The notes under the pieces were generated by a model, which worked only from the letters and a program-made list of their open reading frames with translations, searched no databases and was not told where the DNA came from. Below are positions 37,732-47,378 of a DNA stretch of 64,000 nucleotides, piece by piece (position 1 is the first letter of the stretch; every line of letters starts with the position of its first letter). Position numbers and translations under genes: made by a program. The stretch spans positions 1-64,000 of the forward strand of contig JANTFH010000008.1 in NCBI GenBank assembly GCA_024763535.1, read 5' to 3'. The DNA comes from Thermodesulfobacteriota bacterium. GTDB taxonomy: Bacteria > Desulfobacterota > Anaeroferrophillalia > Anaeroferrophillales > Tharpellaceae.

Positions 37732-38607
37732 ATGACAAAGATTGAGATGTTTACCGGAAAAGGCGGAGTCGGCAAAACGACTATGTCCGTGGCCAGCGCT
37801 CTGTACTATGCTCAAACCGGCCCGACCCTTTTGATTTCGACCGATCCTTCCGGATCGCTCTCTAAGATATTTAATTGCCCGCTTGATCAGAGTGTCGTTC
37901 CGGTAGCGGTAAATCTGGATGCGGTTGAGTTGACCCGTAAACTGGTGCTCGATCTCTGGCGGGATAAGTTTGCCGATGAGATATATACGGTACTCTCATC
38001 TTTTCTGCCGGTTGGAAGGGAGATTATCGACTATATTGAGGGAGCTCCGGGGATTGATGAGGAGTTTATGCTGGACTATCTTCTGACTATGGCTCAATCA
38101 GGAGATTATGAAACCATCGTCTGGGATACGGCCCCAACGGTAACGACACTCAATCTGCTTTTTATCCAGCAGCTTTTTTACTCCCACCTGACGCAGGCGC
38201 AAAAGGTCTATATGAGGGTGAAAAGTGTCTTCAACAAGGTCGATCCGCTGGCTTTGATCGATAAATGGCTGAAGTTAACAGCTAAGATTATTGAGCTTTT
38301 AAGCAACGATACCCGGGCCTGGATAGTTGCCAATCCGGAACCTCTGCCGGTGGAACAGGCTTTGGACATAGCCGGGTCACTCGCGGATTTTAATATCGGG
38401 GTAAACGGTTTTATCTTGAATAAACTGCTGCCGTCGGCGGTATGTGAACAGCACCCTTTCTGGCGGGAAAAATATAGAGCGCAGCAGGAGTGCCGCGGGG
38501 ATCTCCTGCATGCCTGTGGCAATCTTCCCGTTAAAGAGGTTCCGGAACTATCGGGAAGGATGGAAGTCGATGGCTTCCTTGGGGAAGTGGTCAAGATTCT
38601 CTACTGA
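37732..38607 (+). CDS. ArsA/Get3-like P-loop ATPase
   Basis: This 291-aa ATPase has the deviant Walker A GKGGVGKTT with the signature lysine, switch I STDPSGSL (usual STDPAHSL) and switch II DTAPTVTT (usual DTAPTG). It is a single-domain ArsA/Get3 relative, shorter than ArsA. No arsB or arsenic regulator is near, and the paired Cys residues of ArsA are not seen, so arsenite pumping is doubtful. A role in targeting or in metallo-cofactor insertion (CooC-like) is possible. It stands alone after a terminator. The downstream gap of 179 bp is empty. Confidence 0.75.
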   Translation: MTKIEMFTGKGGVGKTTMSVASALYYAQTGPTLLISTDPSGSLSKIFNCPLDQSVVPVAVNLDAVELTRKLVLDLWRDKFADEIYTVLSSFLPVGREIIDYIEGAPGIDEEFMLDYLLTMAQSGDYETIVWDTAPTVTTLNLLFIQQLFYSHLTQAQKVYMRVKSVFNKVDPLALIDKWLKLTAKIIELLSNDTRAWIVANPEPLPVEQALDIAGSLADFNIGVNGFILNKLLPSAVCEQHPFWREKYRAQQECRGDLLHACGNLPVKEVPELSGRMEVDGFLGEVVKILY

Positions 38608-38786
38608 AGAGTATTCCGGCTAGGTTTGAATGATCCATGATCAGGTCAAAATCCTGTTACGAGAATTTCAACTATCTTCTCTGTCTGATTTCGGCAAGGT
38701 GGCTGCCAGGTAGTCATGAGTTTTTTTCTTCCCAGGAGATATCTCCGCCAATGGCTGAATTAAAATGAGCGTATTGCGAGCAGCAG

Positions 38787-39512
38787 TTAAAGGTGAGCGG
38801 CGATAGCTTCTCTGGTCTCCTCCATAATTTTTTCAATCTCAGCTTTGCTGTAATTGGCGGGGGTCATGATCGGCGGGCTGAAGGTCATGGTTATGGTGCC
38901 CGGTTTGATGGCTATCTTGCCCTTGGGCTGCAGGTTGCCGGTGTTGCTTATGGTTAAAGGCAGGATCGGCAGACCGAGCTGGCAGGCCAGGACAAATCCA
39001 CCCTTCTTGAACTTTCCCAGGGGGATCGATGCCGGAATCCGGGTGCCTTCGGCAAAAAGAATAATCGATATTCCGTTTTTTTTCAGAATTTTTCCCTGAG
39101 TCTGTAATTTCTCAATCGCCTGACGCCGGTTGCCGCGGTCGATGATGATTGATCCGCTGCGGCTCAGAGCCGTACCGAAAATGGGAATTTTAGTCAGTTC
39201 ACGTTTGGCAACAAAAAGGCAGTAGAGGGCCCGGCAGCTGAAGATTGCGTAGATATCGAGATAACTCTTATGGTTGGCAATGACCATATAGGTCTGATTC
39301 GGGTCTATATTTTCCAGGCCCCGGTGTACAACCTTAACCCCGTTGAAACGTAAATTTATCCACCCCCACCAGTTGCCGACAAATTCAATTCCGGCTCGAC
39401 CCCAGGGTGTAAAGGTTGAGATAGTTCCGGTTAAGGCCCAGAAAAAGGTGTTGGGAACGATAATGATGATACTGCGCAAAGCATAGAAAAAATTGATTAT
39501 TGATTTCAGCAT
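38787..39512 (-). CDS. plsC: 1-acyl-sn-glycerol-3-phosphate acyltransferase (PlsC-like)
   Basis: This 241-aa membrane-associated acyltransferase makes phosphatidic acid from lysophosphatidic acid. The catalytic motif is HKSYLD (HX4D), the substrate motif FAEGTR, and a third block PILPLTISNTG is present. An N-terminal hydrophobic helix anchors it. With pgsA close by, this is part of phospholipid synthesis. It sits alone on the minus strand. Confidence 0.92.
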   Translation of the reverse strand: MLKSIINFFYALRSIIIIVPNTFFWALTGTISTFTPWGRAGIEFVGNWWGWINLRFNGVKVVHRGLENIDPNQTYMVIANHKSYLDIYAIFSCRALYCLFVAKRELTKIPIFGTALSRSGSIIIDRGNRRQAIEKLQTQGKILKKNGISIILFAEGTRIPASIPLGKFKKGGFVLACQLGLPILPLTISNTGNLQPKGKIAIKPGTITMTFSPPIMTPANYSKAEIEKIMEETREAIAAHL

Positions 39513-39592
39513 ATCGACTCTGGTGAAAAAATTTAGTTTAGAGATATAGGGCTTCGTTGACAGTTGGAGATAAACAGTTAGTTAAGGTTTTG

Positions 39593-40930
39593 TCAACCAT
39601 TCATTTTTGCCTGGTTGGTGCGGTTCCGGCTGAGACGTATTTTACGTGGTGCCGCAAACCAGAAACAGGTACATGAGAGCCAGAGAACTATGATGTCGGT
39701 AGTAAAGGCAAACTGATACGAGCCGGTGCGGTCAAAAATATAACCGGCGAACCAGGCTCCGGCCGCTCCGCCGAAACCCAGATTGAGTGAGAGAAGCCCG
39801 AAAATGCGGCCGAAATGTTTACCCTGAAATATATCCGCCGCGATTGAGGGGAAAAGCGGGGCAACAGCTCCATAACCGAAACCAAAACAGAGTGCGAAAA
39901 GATAGGGTAGAAGTCGCGGTTGCAGATTGACGCAGGATAAGGCCAGAACCCCGATAGTCGCCGCGATCATTCCGGCAGTATTGGCGGTTTCCCGGTTCCA
40001 GCGATCACCGAAAAAACCTAAGGTTATCTTACCGACCGAGCCGCAGATACCCAGCAGGCCGAATGTGGCGGCGGCGGCTTCAGTACTCATCCCGCCGTCA
40101 ACCAGTCCTGCTACGGCATGCATCAAGACCCCCTGAATTGCGAACGGTCCGAGAAAAAAACCGGCCGCCAGATACCAGAACCGCCCTGTTTTCAGCGCCT
40201 GACGACTGGTCCATCGAGTTTCCGCCCAATTTTTATCGATTATCAGAGTACCCTCTGATTGAGTCTCAGTTGAAAGGTTTTTTGAATATTTATTTTCTGA
40301 AACAGCTGTCTCGTTGTCGGGCAGCAGGCCGATCTGATGCGGATCACGGCGCTGGAAAAAGAGGTTGATAGGAATGGTTAAAAGCACTATGATAGCCAGC
40401 CTCCGGTAAGCGCTGCGCCAACCATCAAGGTCGATCAGATGCTGCATAAGCGGAGGAATTGTCAGCATACCTACGCCGACACCGGCCATGGCCAGGCCGA
40501 TGGCCAGGCCCCGCCGCTTGCTGAACCAGCGCGGCAGAAAGGTGGCGTGGGGTACAAATCCGATCAGGCTGACGCCAATTGCCGCCATGACTCCGTAAAT
40601 CAGATAGAAATCTAATATGTCGGTTGCATGGGTGAGCAGGTTCAGAGATAGTGCCAGCCACATCGCACCGATCGGGATCACCAGTCGCGGGCCGAAACGG
40701 TCGATCAGCCAGCCGGTTAAAAAAGCGCAGAGGTAATGGGAAATGGTAAAGAGTGAGAAGATCCCGGCGGTGGTCGCCCGCGACCAGGAAAAATCATTAA
40801 TAATCGCTATGTAGAGAACTGAAAATGAGTACCAGACGCCAAAAGCCACCCCTAATGTTATGAATGAGGTTACGACTATAACCCAGCCGTAATAAAAGGG
40901 AATTTTCTTTTCCAGGTTCAAAAAATACAT
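39593..40930 (-). CDS. MFS transporter, OFA/monocarboxylate-type
   Basis: This 445-aa protein has 12 predicted membrane helices. The start FYYGWVIVVTSFITLGVAFGVWYSF, here quoted in part as YGWVIV and GVWYSFSVL, plus DRFGPR in loop 2-3, is typical of the oxalate:formate antiporter/monocarboxylate branch. A central ~40-residue charged loop lies between helices 6 and 7. It probably moves a small carboxylate across the inner membrane; the substrate cannot be read from sequence. It is divergent from the ChaN-like gene by 76 bp. Confidence 0.87.
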   Translation of the reverse strand: MYFLNLEKKIPFYYGWVIVVTSFITLGVAFGVWYSFSVLYIAIINDFSWSRATTAGIFSLFTISHYLCAFLTGWLIDRFGPRLVIPIGAMWLALSLNLLTHATDILDFYLIYGVMAAIGVSLIGFVPHATFLPRWFSKRRGLAIGLAMAGVGVGMLTIPPLMQHLIDLDGWRSAYRRLAIIVLLTIPINLFFQRRDPHQIGLLPDNETAVSENKYSKNLSTETQSEGTLIIDKNWAETRWTSRQALKTGRFWYLAAGFFLGPFAIQGVLMHAVAGLVDGGMSTEAAAATFGLLGICGSVGKITLGFFGDRWNRETANTAGMIAATIGVLALSCVNLQPRLLPYLFALCFGFGYGAVAPLFPSIAADIFQGKHFGRIFGLLSLNLGFGGAAGAWFAGYIFDRTGSYQFAFTTDIIVLWLSCTCFWFAAPRKIRLSRNRTNQAKMNG

Positions 40931-41006
40931 TGAATATTATGAGGCTTAAAATTTGCGTCTGACGCAGCGTTCGGCAAAAAGAAAATCTTTCAGAGTAACC
41001 TAAAAT

Positions 41007-42227
41007 ATGGATAAATGCAACTCTATTATGAGAACCTTTCTTGTATCTCTATCGTTAATTTTTGTTCTGATTTTTTTAAGCTCCTGTACCGGAGTTCAAC
41101 CTGAAAATATATCGGAGGCAAAGATGATCTCTTCACCTTATGTGGATCCCGATACTATGGAGCGGGATGAGATTATTCATCTGCCGACGGGCACTCAGTT
41201 GAACCAATCGGAACTGTTCGATCTGCTGGCCGATAAGAAAATTATTTTCATCGGTGAGGGTCATGACAACATCTATGACCATGAGGTAGAACTTGAGGTT
41301 ATAAAGGCTCTTTCCCATCGGTTTCCCGGACGGTTGGCAGTCGGTTTTGAGATGCTGGCTTCTGTTAATCAGGGGAAAGTCGATAGTTGGCTGCGGGGTG
41401 AATTGACGGAAGACGATTTTATTCGCCTTTTTGCCGCCGATTGGGGGATTGCTGATTACGCTTACTACCGTGATATTTTCTCATTTCTTCTGGCTAACCG
41501 GATACCGGTTCGGGCACTTAATGTCAGTCGTAGTGAGAAAATGAAGAAAATGCGCACTTATAAATCCTCGTCGGACTCAAAGACCGCAATAACTGATCCC
41601 TACCAGGATAAAGCTTTGCGGGCCATGTTTAAGGGACATACCGAGGGCCATGGCAACATTGATATATTTCTGGAGATTCATAAACTCTGGGAAACCACTA
41701 TGGCTCGCAATATCAGGGATTATCTTTCGAGCCCTGCCGGAAAAGATAAGATTCTTGTGGTTATCGCCGGGGGCTTTCATGTGGCTCAGGGATTCGGCCT
41801 GCCGCGCCGGGTCTTTCAAATGCTTAAAGCTGACTACACAACCCTCTTAACTCACACGCCGCCGGCACTGGTTGAGAATGAACGTCGGACCATGGAGGTT
41901 GATTTCCCGGATCTGCCTCTATATCTCTGTGATTATCTCTGGTGTGTTCCCTACCGCAACCTTAAAGATAAACAGGCCCGTCTCGGTGTCGGTCTTGAGC
42001 CGGACGAACACGGTATCCGGATTGTTATGGTTGAGCCTGAAAGTGTGGCCGCCAGTCACGGCCTCAAGGTTGGTGATCTGATAGTCAGTGGTGACGATCA
42101 ATCTTTGCATGATCCTCTTGACCTCTCTCTGCAACTTTTGCGTAAGGAAAAAGGTGATACGATAACCCTGGAAATCAAAAGAGATGGTAAATTACTGGTT
42201 GAAAAAATATCTTTTGAGAGTAAGTGA
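41007..42227 (+). CDS. ChaN-like lipoprotein with C-terminal PDZ domain
   Basis: This 406-aa protein has a lipoprotein signal (hydrophobic SLSLIFVLIFLSSC, lipobox LSSC). The ChaN/DUF399 domain is seen in FIGEGHDNIYDHEVELEVI, VGFEML and VVIAGGFHVAQGFG, including the histidines thought to bind heme in Campylobacter ChaN. A PDZ domain follows at about 320-405 (LGVGLEP, VEPESVAASHGLKVGDLIVS). The combination suggests a surface or periplasmic protein that binds iron/heme or peptides. An ATG at 41028 is an alternative start that still keeps the signal peptide. Confidence 0.85.
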   Translation: MDKCNSIMRTFLVSLSLIFVLIFLSSCTGVQPENISEAKMISSPYVDPDTMERDEIIHLPTGTQLNQSELFDLLADKKIIFIGEGHDNIYDHEVELEVIKALSHRFPGRLAVGFEMLASVNQGKVDSWLRGELTEDDFIRLFAADWGIADYAYYRDIFSFLLANRIPVRALNVSRSEKMKKMRTYKSSSDSKTAITDPYQDKALRAMFKGHTEGHGNIDIFLEIHKLWETTMARNIRDYLSSPAGKDKILVVIAGGFHVAQGFGLPRRVFQMLKADYTTLLTHTPPALVENERRTMEVDFPDLPLYLCDYLWCVPYRNLKDKQARLGVGLEPDEHGIRIVMVEPESVAASHGLKVGDLIVSGDDQSLHDPLDLSLQLLRKEKGDTITLEIKRDGKLLVEKISFESK

Positions 42228-42238
42228 AAACCAGGGTT

Positions 42239-42382
42239 TCACTTTACGCTTTCGGTTTTACCGGGCCAGTCGGTATAGTAGTAAGCGTAGTACATGTAGC
42301 CGACATAGAGCAGAAAAACAATGCCCAGTCCCATCAGAATTCTACCTAAAATACGATTTACCTTTCTTCTGTTAAAAGCCAT
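42239..42382 (-). CDS. Small membrane protein, 47 aa
   Basis: This short gene was read directly on the minus strand: ATG at 42382-42380, stop TGA at 42241-42239, 47 residues. The ribosome binding site is strong (AGGAG, six nt before the ATG). The protein starts MAFNRRKVNRILGRILMG (basic head), has one hydrophobic helix (IVFLLYVGYMYYAYYY), and ends TDWPGKTESVK. It begins 71 nt downstream of the recD2 stop and may be co-transcribed. I do not recognise a family. The Tyr-rich helix and basic head suggest an inner-membrane single-pass protein. Confidence 0.6.
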   Translation of the reverse strand: MAFNRRKVNRILGRILMGLGIVFLLYVGYMYYAYYYTDWPGKTESVK

Positions 42383-42453
42383 TTTTACTCCTGCCGCAGG
42401 TTGCCTGCTGATTAAATATCAATTCGCCCTACTTAAATTTAATTCTGATTAAC

Positions 42454-44742
42454 TTAATTTTTTAGTGATAAAAAAGTGTTGCGGACGGTCGTGTCGACAT
42501 TTGTGCATCCTCTTTTCAGGGCATATTGCTGGCCGATCAGGTAGACCTTTTTTTCGGCCCGGGTGATGGCCGTGTAGAACCACTGGTTGTTGAGCATCAT
42601 GAAATGGCTGTTACTTAAAGGTATAGCCACATATTTGTACTGGCTGCCCTGAGCTTTGTGAACGGTCAGGCAGTAGGCCAGATCGATAATATCACGAATC
42701 TGATCGAAGGTATAGCGCACCACCAGCGGCCCCGGGTAGATCACGTAAAAAAGTTCATTGTCGGGATCTATCTCTTTAATGATGCCGACAAAGCCGTTGA
42801 AAATGCGCTGCCGGCGCCAGGTATGATTATGGCTGGGCAGGGTTTCGGCCCGATAACGGGCGCACTCCATATCTTTGTTCTGCAGGTGTACGACCTTGTC
42901 GTTAACCTTGAAGATTGTGCCGAAACGCTCCGTCTGCGGGGCCGCTTCCGGATTAAAAACCTTCTGCAGCTGATGGTTCAGCAGTTCCGTACCCAGAGGG
43001 CCGCGCCGGACCGGGGTCAAAACCTGAAAATCCCAGGTTGGAAATTTTAAACGTTTAACCGCTTTGGCCGCCAACTCCAGAATGAGTTCACGAATCCGGT
43101 TATTGCACATACCCCGAATCTCCCGCAGCTCCTTCTCCGGCAATTCTTTTTTTAACTGCATGTAATTTGGAATATCTTCGCGCATATAGATAAAATCTTC
43201 ATAGCTTTTCTCATAATCCGGCGGCATTTCGCCTTTACGGATAATATTGGCAAAATAGACCAGCACCGAATCCTCACTCTGCCGGAAGATTCGGGTTAAA
43301 CTGGTATGGGCCAGGTAGGGTTTGTCGAGAATGTCGGCAAAGACGTTACCCGCACCGATCGGCGGCAGCTGAGCCGGATCCCCGATCATGATAAAGATGG
43401 TTTCCGGAGAGATGGCCTGAGTCAGACGATAGAATATCTGAGTGTTGACCATGCCCGCTTCATCTAAGAGGATGACCTTGTAGGGCAGGGGTTTATCGCG
43501 GTTGAATTCGAAACGGTTATCGCCCTGGTAGCGGAGCAGTGAATGGATGGTGTAGGCCTGAAAACCGCTCAGTTTGCGAATTCTGGCGGCCGCCATGCCG
43601 GTAAAAGCGCAGCAGGTTATCTGTTTCCGGTCACAGAAATTTTCCTCCAGCAGATTGAGCAGGAGTCGGGCGATAGTCGATTTTCCGGTGCCGGCATAAC
43701 CTGAAAGGGCGTAGAGGCGGCGTTTACCGGTAGCTACCGTGGTGATGATCTGCCGCTGTTCCGGGGCCAGATCAAAACCGAGCCGCTGCCGCTGCCGATC
43801 GATAAAAGGTTCAAGCCCGCTAATTTTATATAGAGGTTGAAATCGTTCCCGGGAGCGGTCACGGAAGAAATTGTCAAGGAAACTCTCCATAAAATGGAAG
43901 GCCTTTAAGGCGATAAAATTTTGCTGCCGGTCAAGAACCAGATTGCCTTTTTGCTCCATTTTTTCGATAGTCTCAGTGAAAACCGCCGGGTTGATCTTTT
44001 CTTCATCGCTATCATCCAGGAGTTCGCTGAGCTGTTGCGACAGGGTCTCAAGTTCAAGATATGTATGGCCATTCTGGTCGCCGGCTTCGAGCAGCAGATG
44101 ATTAATTGCCGCTTCAACCCGGTGGGGCGAGGTAAAACTCAAACCAAGTTTTCGGGCTATGTCGTCGGCGGTCTTGAAACCGATGCCGCGAATTTCGGTA
44201 AGCGAGTAGGGGTTGACGCGAATCATGCGCACCGCGTCATCACCTAAAGCGTTGAAGATACGGATCAGAAGATTGGGGGTAATGCCGTGCGGCAGCAGGA
44301 ATTTCGAAAGTTCTCTTAAGTTTTTCTGTTTTTCCCACGAGCCTTTAATCTGTTTTAACTTTTTCTCTTTTATGCCTTTGAACTCAAGCAGTTTCTCCGG
44401 CTCATCATCGAGAATCCGGACAACCTCTTTTTCGCCGTAGTGAGCCAGCAGTCTGTGGGCAAGTTTATCGCCCAGACCTTTAACCACCTTGGCGAGAAAG
44501 TAGAAGGTCTCATTGGTGATGATCCGGGCGCCGGCAAATGCAAACTGGCGGCCGTAGCGGCTCATCTCCCACTGACCTTTGAATTCAAACTCAACCCCCT
44601 GCAGTTTGCCTCCGGCCAGGGCTTCAGGCAGATTGCCGACCGCGGTTATAAGTCCTTTCCCGCTCTCGCCCTTGAGCACGACATAGCCGTTTTCCGGGTT
44701 GTTGTAACTTACTCTTTTAACTCGGCACTGGATAGTTTCCAT
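42454..44742 (-). CDS. recD2: RecD2-type exodeoxyribonuclease V / superfamily 1B helicase
   Basis: This 762-aa RecD2 is a 5'-3' SF1 helicase of organisms without RecBCD partners. The N-terminal domain includes an OB-like start and HhH repeats (FKGIKEKKLKQIKG, IRGIGFKTADDIA). The helicase core has Walker A GYAGTGKST, motif II LLDEAGMV and motif VI VHKAQGSQ. A final SH3-like and motor part ends in WFYTAITRAEKKV. It acts in DNA repair and mismatch processing. The region 44743-44976 upstream holds no supported gene. Confidence 0.93.
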   Translation of the reverse strand: METIQCRVKRVSYNNPENGYVVLKGESGKGLITAVGNLPEALAGGKLQGVEFEFKGQWEMSRYGRQFAFAGARIITNETFYFLAKVVKGLGDKLAHRLLAHYGEKEVVRILDDEPEKLLEFKGIKEKKLKQIKGSWEKQKNLRELSKFLLPHGITPNLLIRIFNALGDDAVRMIRVNPYSLTEIRGIGFKTADDIARKLGLSFTSPHRVEAAINHLLLEAGDQNGHTYLELETLSQQLSELLDDSDEEKINPAVFTETIEKMEQKGNLVLDRQQNFIALKAFHFMESFLDNFFRDRSRERFQPLYKISGLEPFIDRQRQRLGFDLAPEQRQIITTVATGKRRLYALSGYAGTGKSTIARLLLNLLEENFCDRKQITCCAFTGMAAARIRKLSGFQAYTIHSLLRYQGDNRFEFNRDKPLPYKVILLDEAGMVNTQIFYRLTQAISPETIFIMIGDPAQLPPIGAGNVFADILDKPYLAHTSLTRIFRQSEDSVLVYFANIIRKGEMPPDYEKSYEDFIYMREDIPNYMQLKKELPEKELREIRGMCNNRIRELILELAAKAVKRLKFPTWDFQVLTPVRRGPLGTELLNHQLQKVFNPEAAPQTERFGTIFKVNDKVVHLQNKDMECARYRAETLPSHNHTWRRQRIFNGFVGIIKEIDPDNELFYVIYPGPLVVRYTFDQIRDIIDLAYCLTVHKAQGSQYKYVAIPLSNSHFMMLNNQWFYTAITRAEKKVYLIGQQYALKRGCTNVDTTVRNTFLSLKN

Positions 44743-44976
44743 GGCCTTTATCTACCTTGTTGCCGATCTTTTGGCAACCCTTTTAGGTCTCTTCCGGTCG
44801 GGGAAATTTTACCGCCTGTCGGTGAAGAGTTTTTCGCCTAATTTAAGGTCGGGACAGGAAATTAAAGTAAAGCTGAACCGGAGTCAATATTTGCAGTTCG
44901 GGTGCGGGGTGCGGTCTGAATATTGCTTTATTCCTGAAGCTTCATGATTTTAACTGTAACAAAAAAGGGAAGTTAT

Positions 44977-46542
44977 ATGCTGATCACTGAAATTCTGGCC
45001 CGGAACGGGCGTATGTATGCGGATGAAACCGCTCTGATTGAAAGAGATCCGGAAAATAGTATCCGTCGCGAGATAAGCTGGTCGGAATTTGACCGGCAGG
45101 CGAACCAGATTGCCAATCTTCTGCGTTCCCGGGGTGTCGGTCCCGGCAGTAAGGTGGTTCATCTCTTTATGAATTCGCTGGAATGGCTGCCGCTCTATTT
45201 CGGTATTTTGCGGAGCGGGGCCTGGGTGGTGCCGCTGAATTTCCGTTTCGACAGTGAAAATATCAAACATTGCGTGACGGTGACTGAAGCCGATGTTATG
45301 TTTTTCGGCCCCGAATTTTACAGCCGGGTGGCGGCCGTGAAAGATGATTTGCATTCGGTAAAATATTTTTTCAGTCTCGGTCCCTGTGATCTTGAAGGGG
45401 TTGAAAACTATCTCGATCTGCTCGATGGTTGCGATGTCTGTGACCCGCAGTTGAAATTCAGCCCGGATGACAGTGCGGCTCTCTATTTTACCTCCGGTAC
45501 CACGGGTATGCCGAAACCGATCCTTTTGACCCACGGCAACCTTGAATCCTCCTGTATTGTCGAAAACCGGCACCACCTTCAGACTCATGACGATAACTTT
45601 ATCCTCATTCCGCCGCTCTATCATACCGGCGCCAAGATGCACTGGTTCGGTAACTTTATTGTCGGGGCCAAAGCGGTAATTCTTAAAGGGGCCAAACCCG
45701 AATGGATACTAGATGCGGTTTCGGAAGAGGGCGGCACTATCGTCTGGCTGCTGGTTCCCTGGGCTCAGGATATCCTGAACGCGATTGAAAACGGAACCGT
45801 CGATCTGAAAAAGTACAAACTTGACCAGTGGCGGCTGATGCATATCGGGGCGCAACCGGTGCCGCCGAGCCTGATTAAGGAGTGGCTGCAGACTTTCCCC
45901 GGACATGACTACGATACCAATTACGGTCTGAGTGAATCGACCGGTCCCGGCTGTGTCCATCTCGGCCTGGGCAACACCCACAAGGTCGGGGCGATCGGCA
46001 TCCCCGGTTTTGACTGGGAGTGCCGGATCGTCGATGCCCTCGGAGAACCGGTAGGCAAAGGCGGTAAAGGGGAACTGGTGGTTAGAGGCCCCGGAGTTAT
46101 GCGTGAATATTACAAAAATCCGGAGGAGACGGCTCGTTCTCTCAGGGATGGATGGCTCTACACCGGGGATGTCGCGCAGATGGATGAGGATGGTTTTATC
46201 TTCCTTGTCGATCGCAAAAAAGATATCATTATTACCGGCGGCGAGAACATCTTTCCGGTTGAGATTGAAGATTTTCTCCAGGGGCATAAAGATATCAACG
46301 ACGTTGCGGTTATAGGTCTGCCGGATGAACGCCTCGGTGAAATAGTGGCCGCAATTATCGATGTGAAACCGGGCCGCCGGCTCAATGATGCCGATATGGA
46401 GTCTTTCTGTCAGGATCTGCCACGTTACAAGCGGCCGAAAACTTTTTTCTTTGATAATATACCCCGGAACCCTACCGGCAAGATTGAAAAACCGAAACTG
46501 CGGGAAAAATATGCTGGTCATCAGGAGATGTTTAAGCTATAG
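44977..46542 (+). CDS. AMP-forming acyl-CoA synthetase
   Basis: This 521-aa ANL-superfamily ligase activates a carboxylic acid to the acyl-adenylate and then to the CoA thioester. Motifs are the P-loop YFTSGTTGMPKP, the core YGLSEST, the hinge GDVAQMDEDGFIFLVDRKKDIIITGG and the terminal catalytic Lys in NPTGKIEK. The exact acid (fatty, branched or aromatic) is not clear. The ATG at 44977 with GGGAAG before it is chosen over an in-frame ATG at 44944. A hairpin follows the stop. Confidence 0.9.
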   Translation: MLITEILARNGRMYADETALIERDPENSIRREISWSEFDRQANQIANLLRSRGVGPGSKVVHLFMNSLEWLPLYFGILRSGAWVVPLNFRFDSENIKHCVTVTEADVMFFGPEFYSRVAAVKDDLHSVKYFFSLGPCDLEGVENYLDLLDGCDVCDPQLKFSPDDSAALYFTSGTTGMPKPILLTHGNLESSCIVENRHHLQTHDDNFILIPPLYHTGAKMHWFGNFIVGAKAVILKGAKPEWILDAVSEEGGTIVWLLVPWAQDILNAIENGTVDLKKYKLDQWRLMHIGAQPVPPSLIKEWLQTFPGHDYDTNYGLSESTGPGCVHLGLGNTHKVGAIGIPGFDWECRIVDALGEPVGKGGKGELVVRGPGVMREYYKNPEETARSLRDGWLYTGDVAQMDEDGFIFLVDRKKDIIITGGENIFPVEIEDFLQGHKDINDVAVIGLPDERLGEIVAAIIDVKPGRRLNDADMESFCQDLPRYKRPKTFFFDNIPRNPTGKIEKPKLREKYAGHQEMFKL

Positions 46543-46548
46543 TAGAAA

Positions 46549-46587
46549 AGATGTGGCTGGGTTCAGAACAGGAGTGTAGCCACATCT
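46549..46587 (+). terminator. Hairpin after acyl-CoA synthetase gene
   Basis: AGATGTGGCT pairs perfectly with AGCCACATCT around a 19-nt loop, then ATTTT. It probably works as a weak terminator or a 3'-end protector. Confidence 0.55.
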
Positions 46588-46629
46588 ATTTTCAACTGCC
46601 GGCAGGCTTGCGTTCTGACAGGAAAACCC

Positions 46630-47286
46630 GTGCTTCTATTTCGTCGTGAACAGCGTGAACATAACCTCTTGAAACAGAGGATGACTAAAGTCAATACCGC
46701 TTTGGCCAAACTTTTTGACGGCCCCACTATTGCCAGGGTCGCGAAAGAGCTTGGCCTTATCGGTCCGAACAAGAGACTTAATCTGGAAAAAGAGGGCGAT
46801 ACCAGCGCGCTGGTCGATCTGCTCATCTTTCGGGAAAAGATCGACGGCCGCAATCCGGTTGAGGTCTATCTCGAGCAGCAGGATAATGAATTTTTTCCGG
46901 CTCTGCAGCGCCAGCTTCTGGAAGCCTACCTGAACCAGAACCGTTTTTCCCTTTTTAAGATGACCGCCCGGCGTGAACGCCGTTATCTTGATATGGTACC
47001 GTTATTCCCGGATGAGGATAAGGGTATTGTCCTGGATGATTCCATCCTGGCCCGGGTGGCGGATGATGACTGGATCCTGGCCGGGCGCTTTATACCCTGG
47101 AAAGGACATTGGATTCATGTCGATCTGATCTACGTTTTTGATTATACGGCGGAAGAGAAGATCTTTTCCGAGTTTGCCAAAATCGATCCAAAAACCAGTC
47201 TGCCATATATTGCTACCCCGGCCCGATACCCCCATTTTTTCTTTAGAATCTATCGCGAATTCGGCATTCCCCTCGGCAATCGCTAG
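46630..47286 (+). CDS. Uncharacterised 218-aa protein
   Basis: I do not recognise this protein. It starts at GTG with AGGA six nt before it. It is soluble and highly charged, with a basic helical N-terminus (REQREHNLLKQRMTK), a central block EVYLEQQDNEFFPALQRQLLEAYLNQ, a compact possibly beta part with DDDWILAGRFIPWKGHWIH, and an aromatic C-terminus (ARYPHFFFRIYREFG). There is no signal peptide and no catalytic motif. It lies between the acyl-CoA synthetase and rpoH; the rpoH promoter is downstream, so it is not in the rpoH unit. Confidence 0.7.
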   Translation: MLLFRREQREHNLLKQRMTKVNTALAKLFDGPTIARVAKELGLIGPNKRLNLEKEGDTSALVDLLIFREKIDGRNPVEVYLEQQDNEFFPALQRQLLEAYLNQNRFSLFKMTARRERRYLDMVPLFPDEDKGIVLDDSILARVADDDWILAGRFIPWKGHWIHVDLIYVFDYTAEEKIFSEFAKIDPKTSLPYIATPARYPHFFFRIYREFGIPLGNR

Positions 47287-47350
47287 TCGTATGAATTCTG
47301 ATTCAACTCTATTAACTACCTTTAATTATAAAGAATTATAGAGATTTTTC

Positions 47351-47378
47351 TTGCAATTTCATTTTTTTCTGCTATATT
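47351..47378 (+). promoter_or_regulatory. Sigma-70-type promoter of rpoH
   Basis: TTGCAA (47351-47356) and TATATT (47373-47378) are spaced 16 nt. The 3' end of the -10 box overlaps the first bases of the CIRCE operator, so a bound repressor would block initiation. Confidence 0.65.

Noticed and set aside
44741-44947. 68-codon frame between recD2 and the acyl-CoA synthetase
   Set aside because: Overlaps the recD2 start, weak initiation, no recognisable feature; more likely leader sequence.
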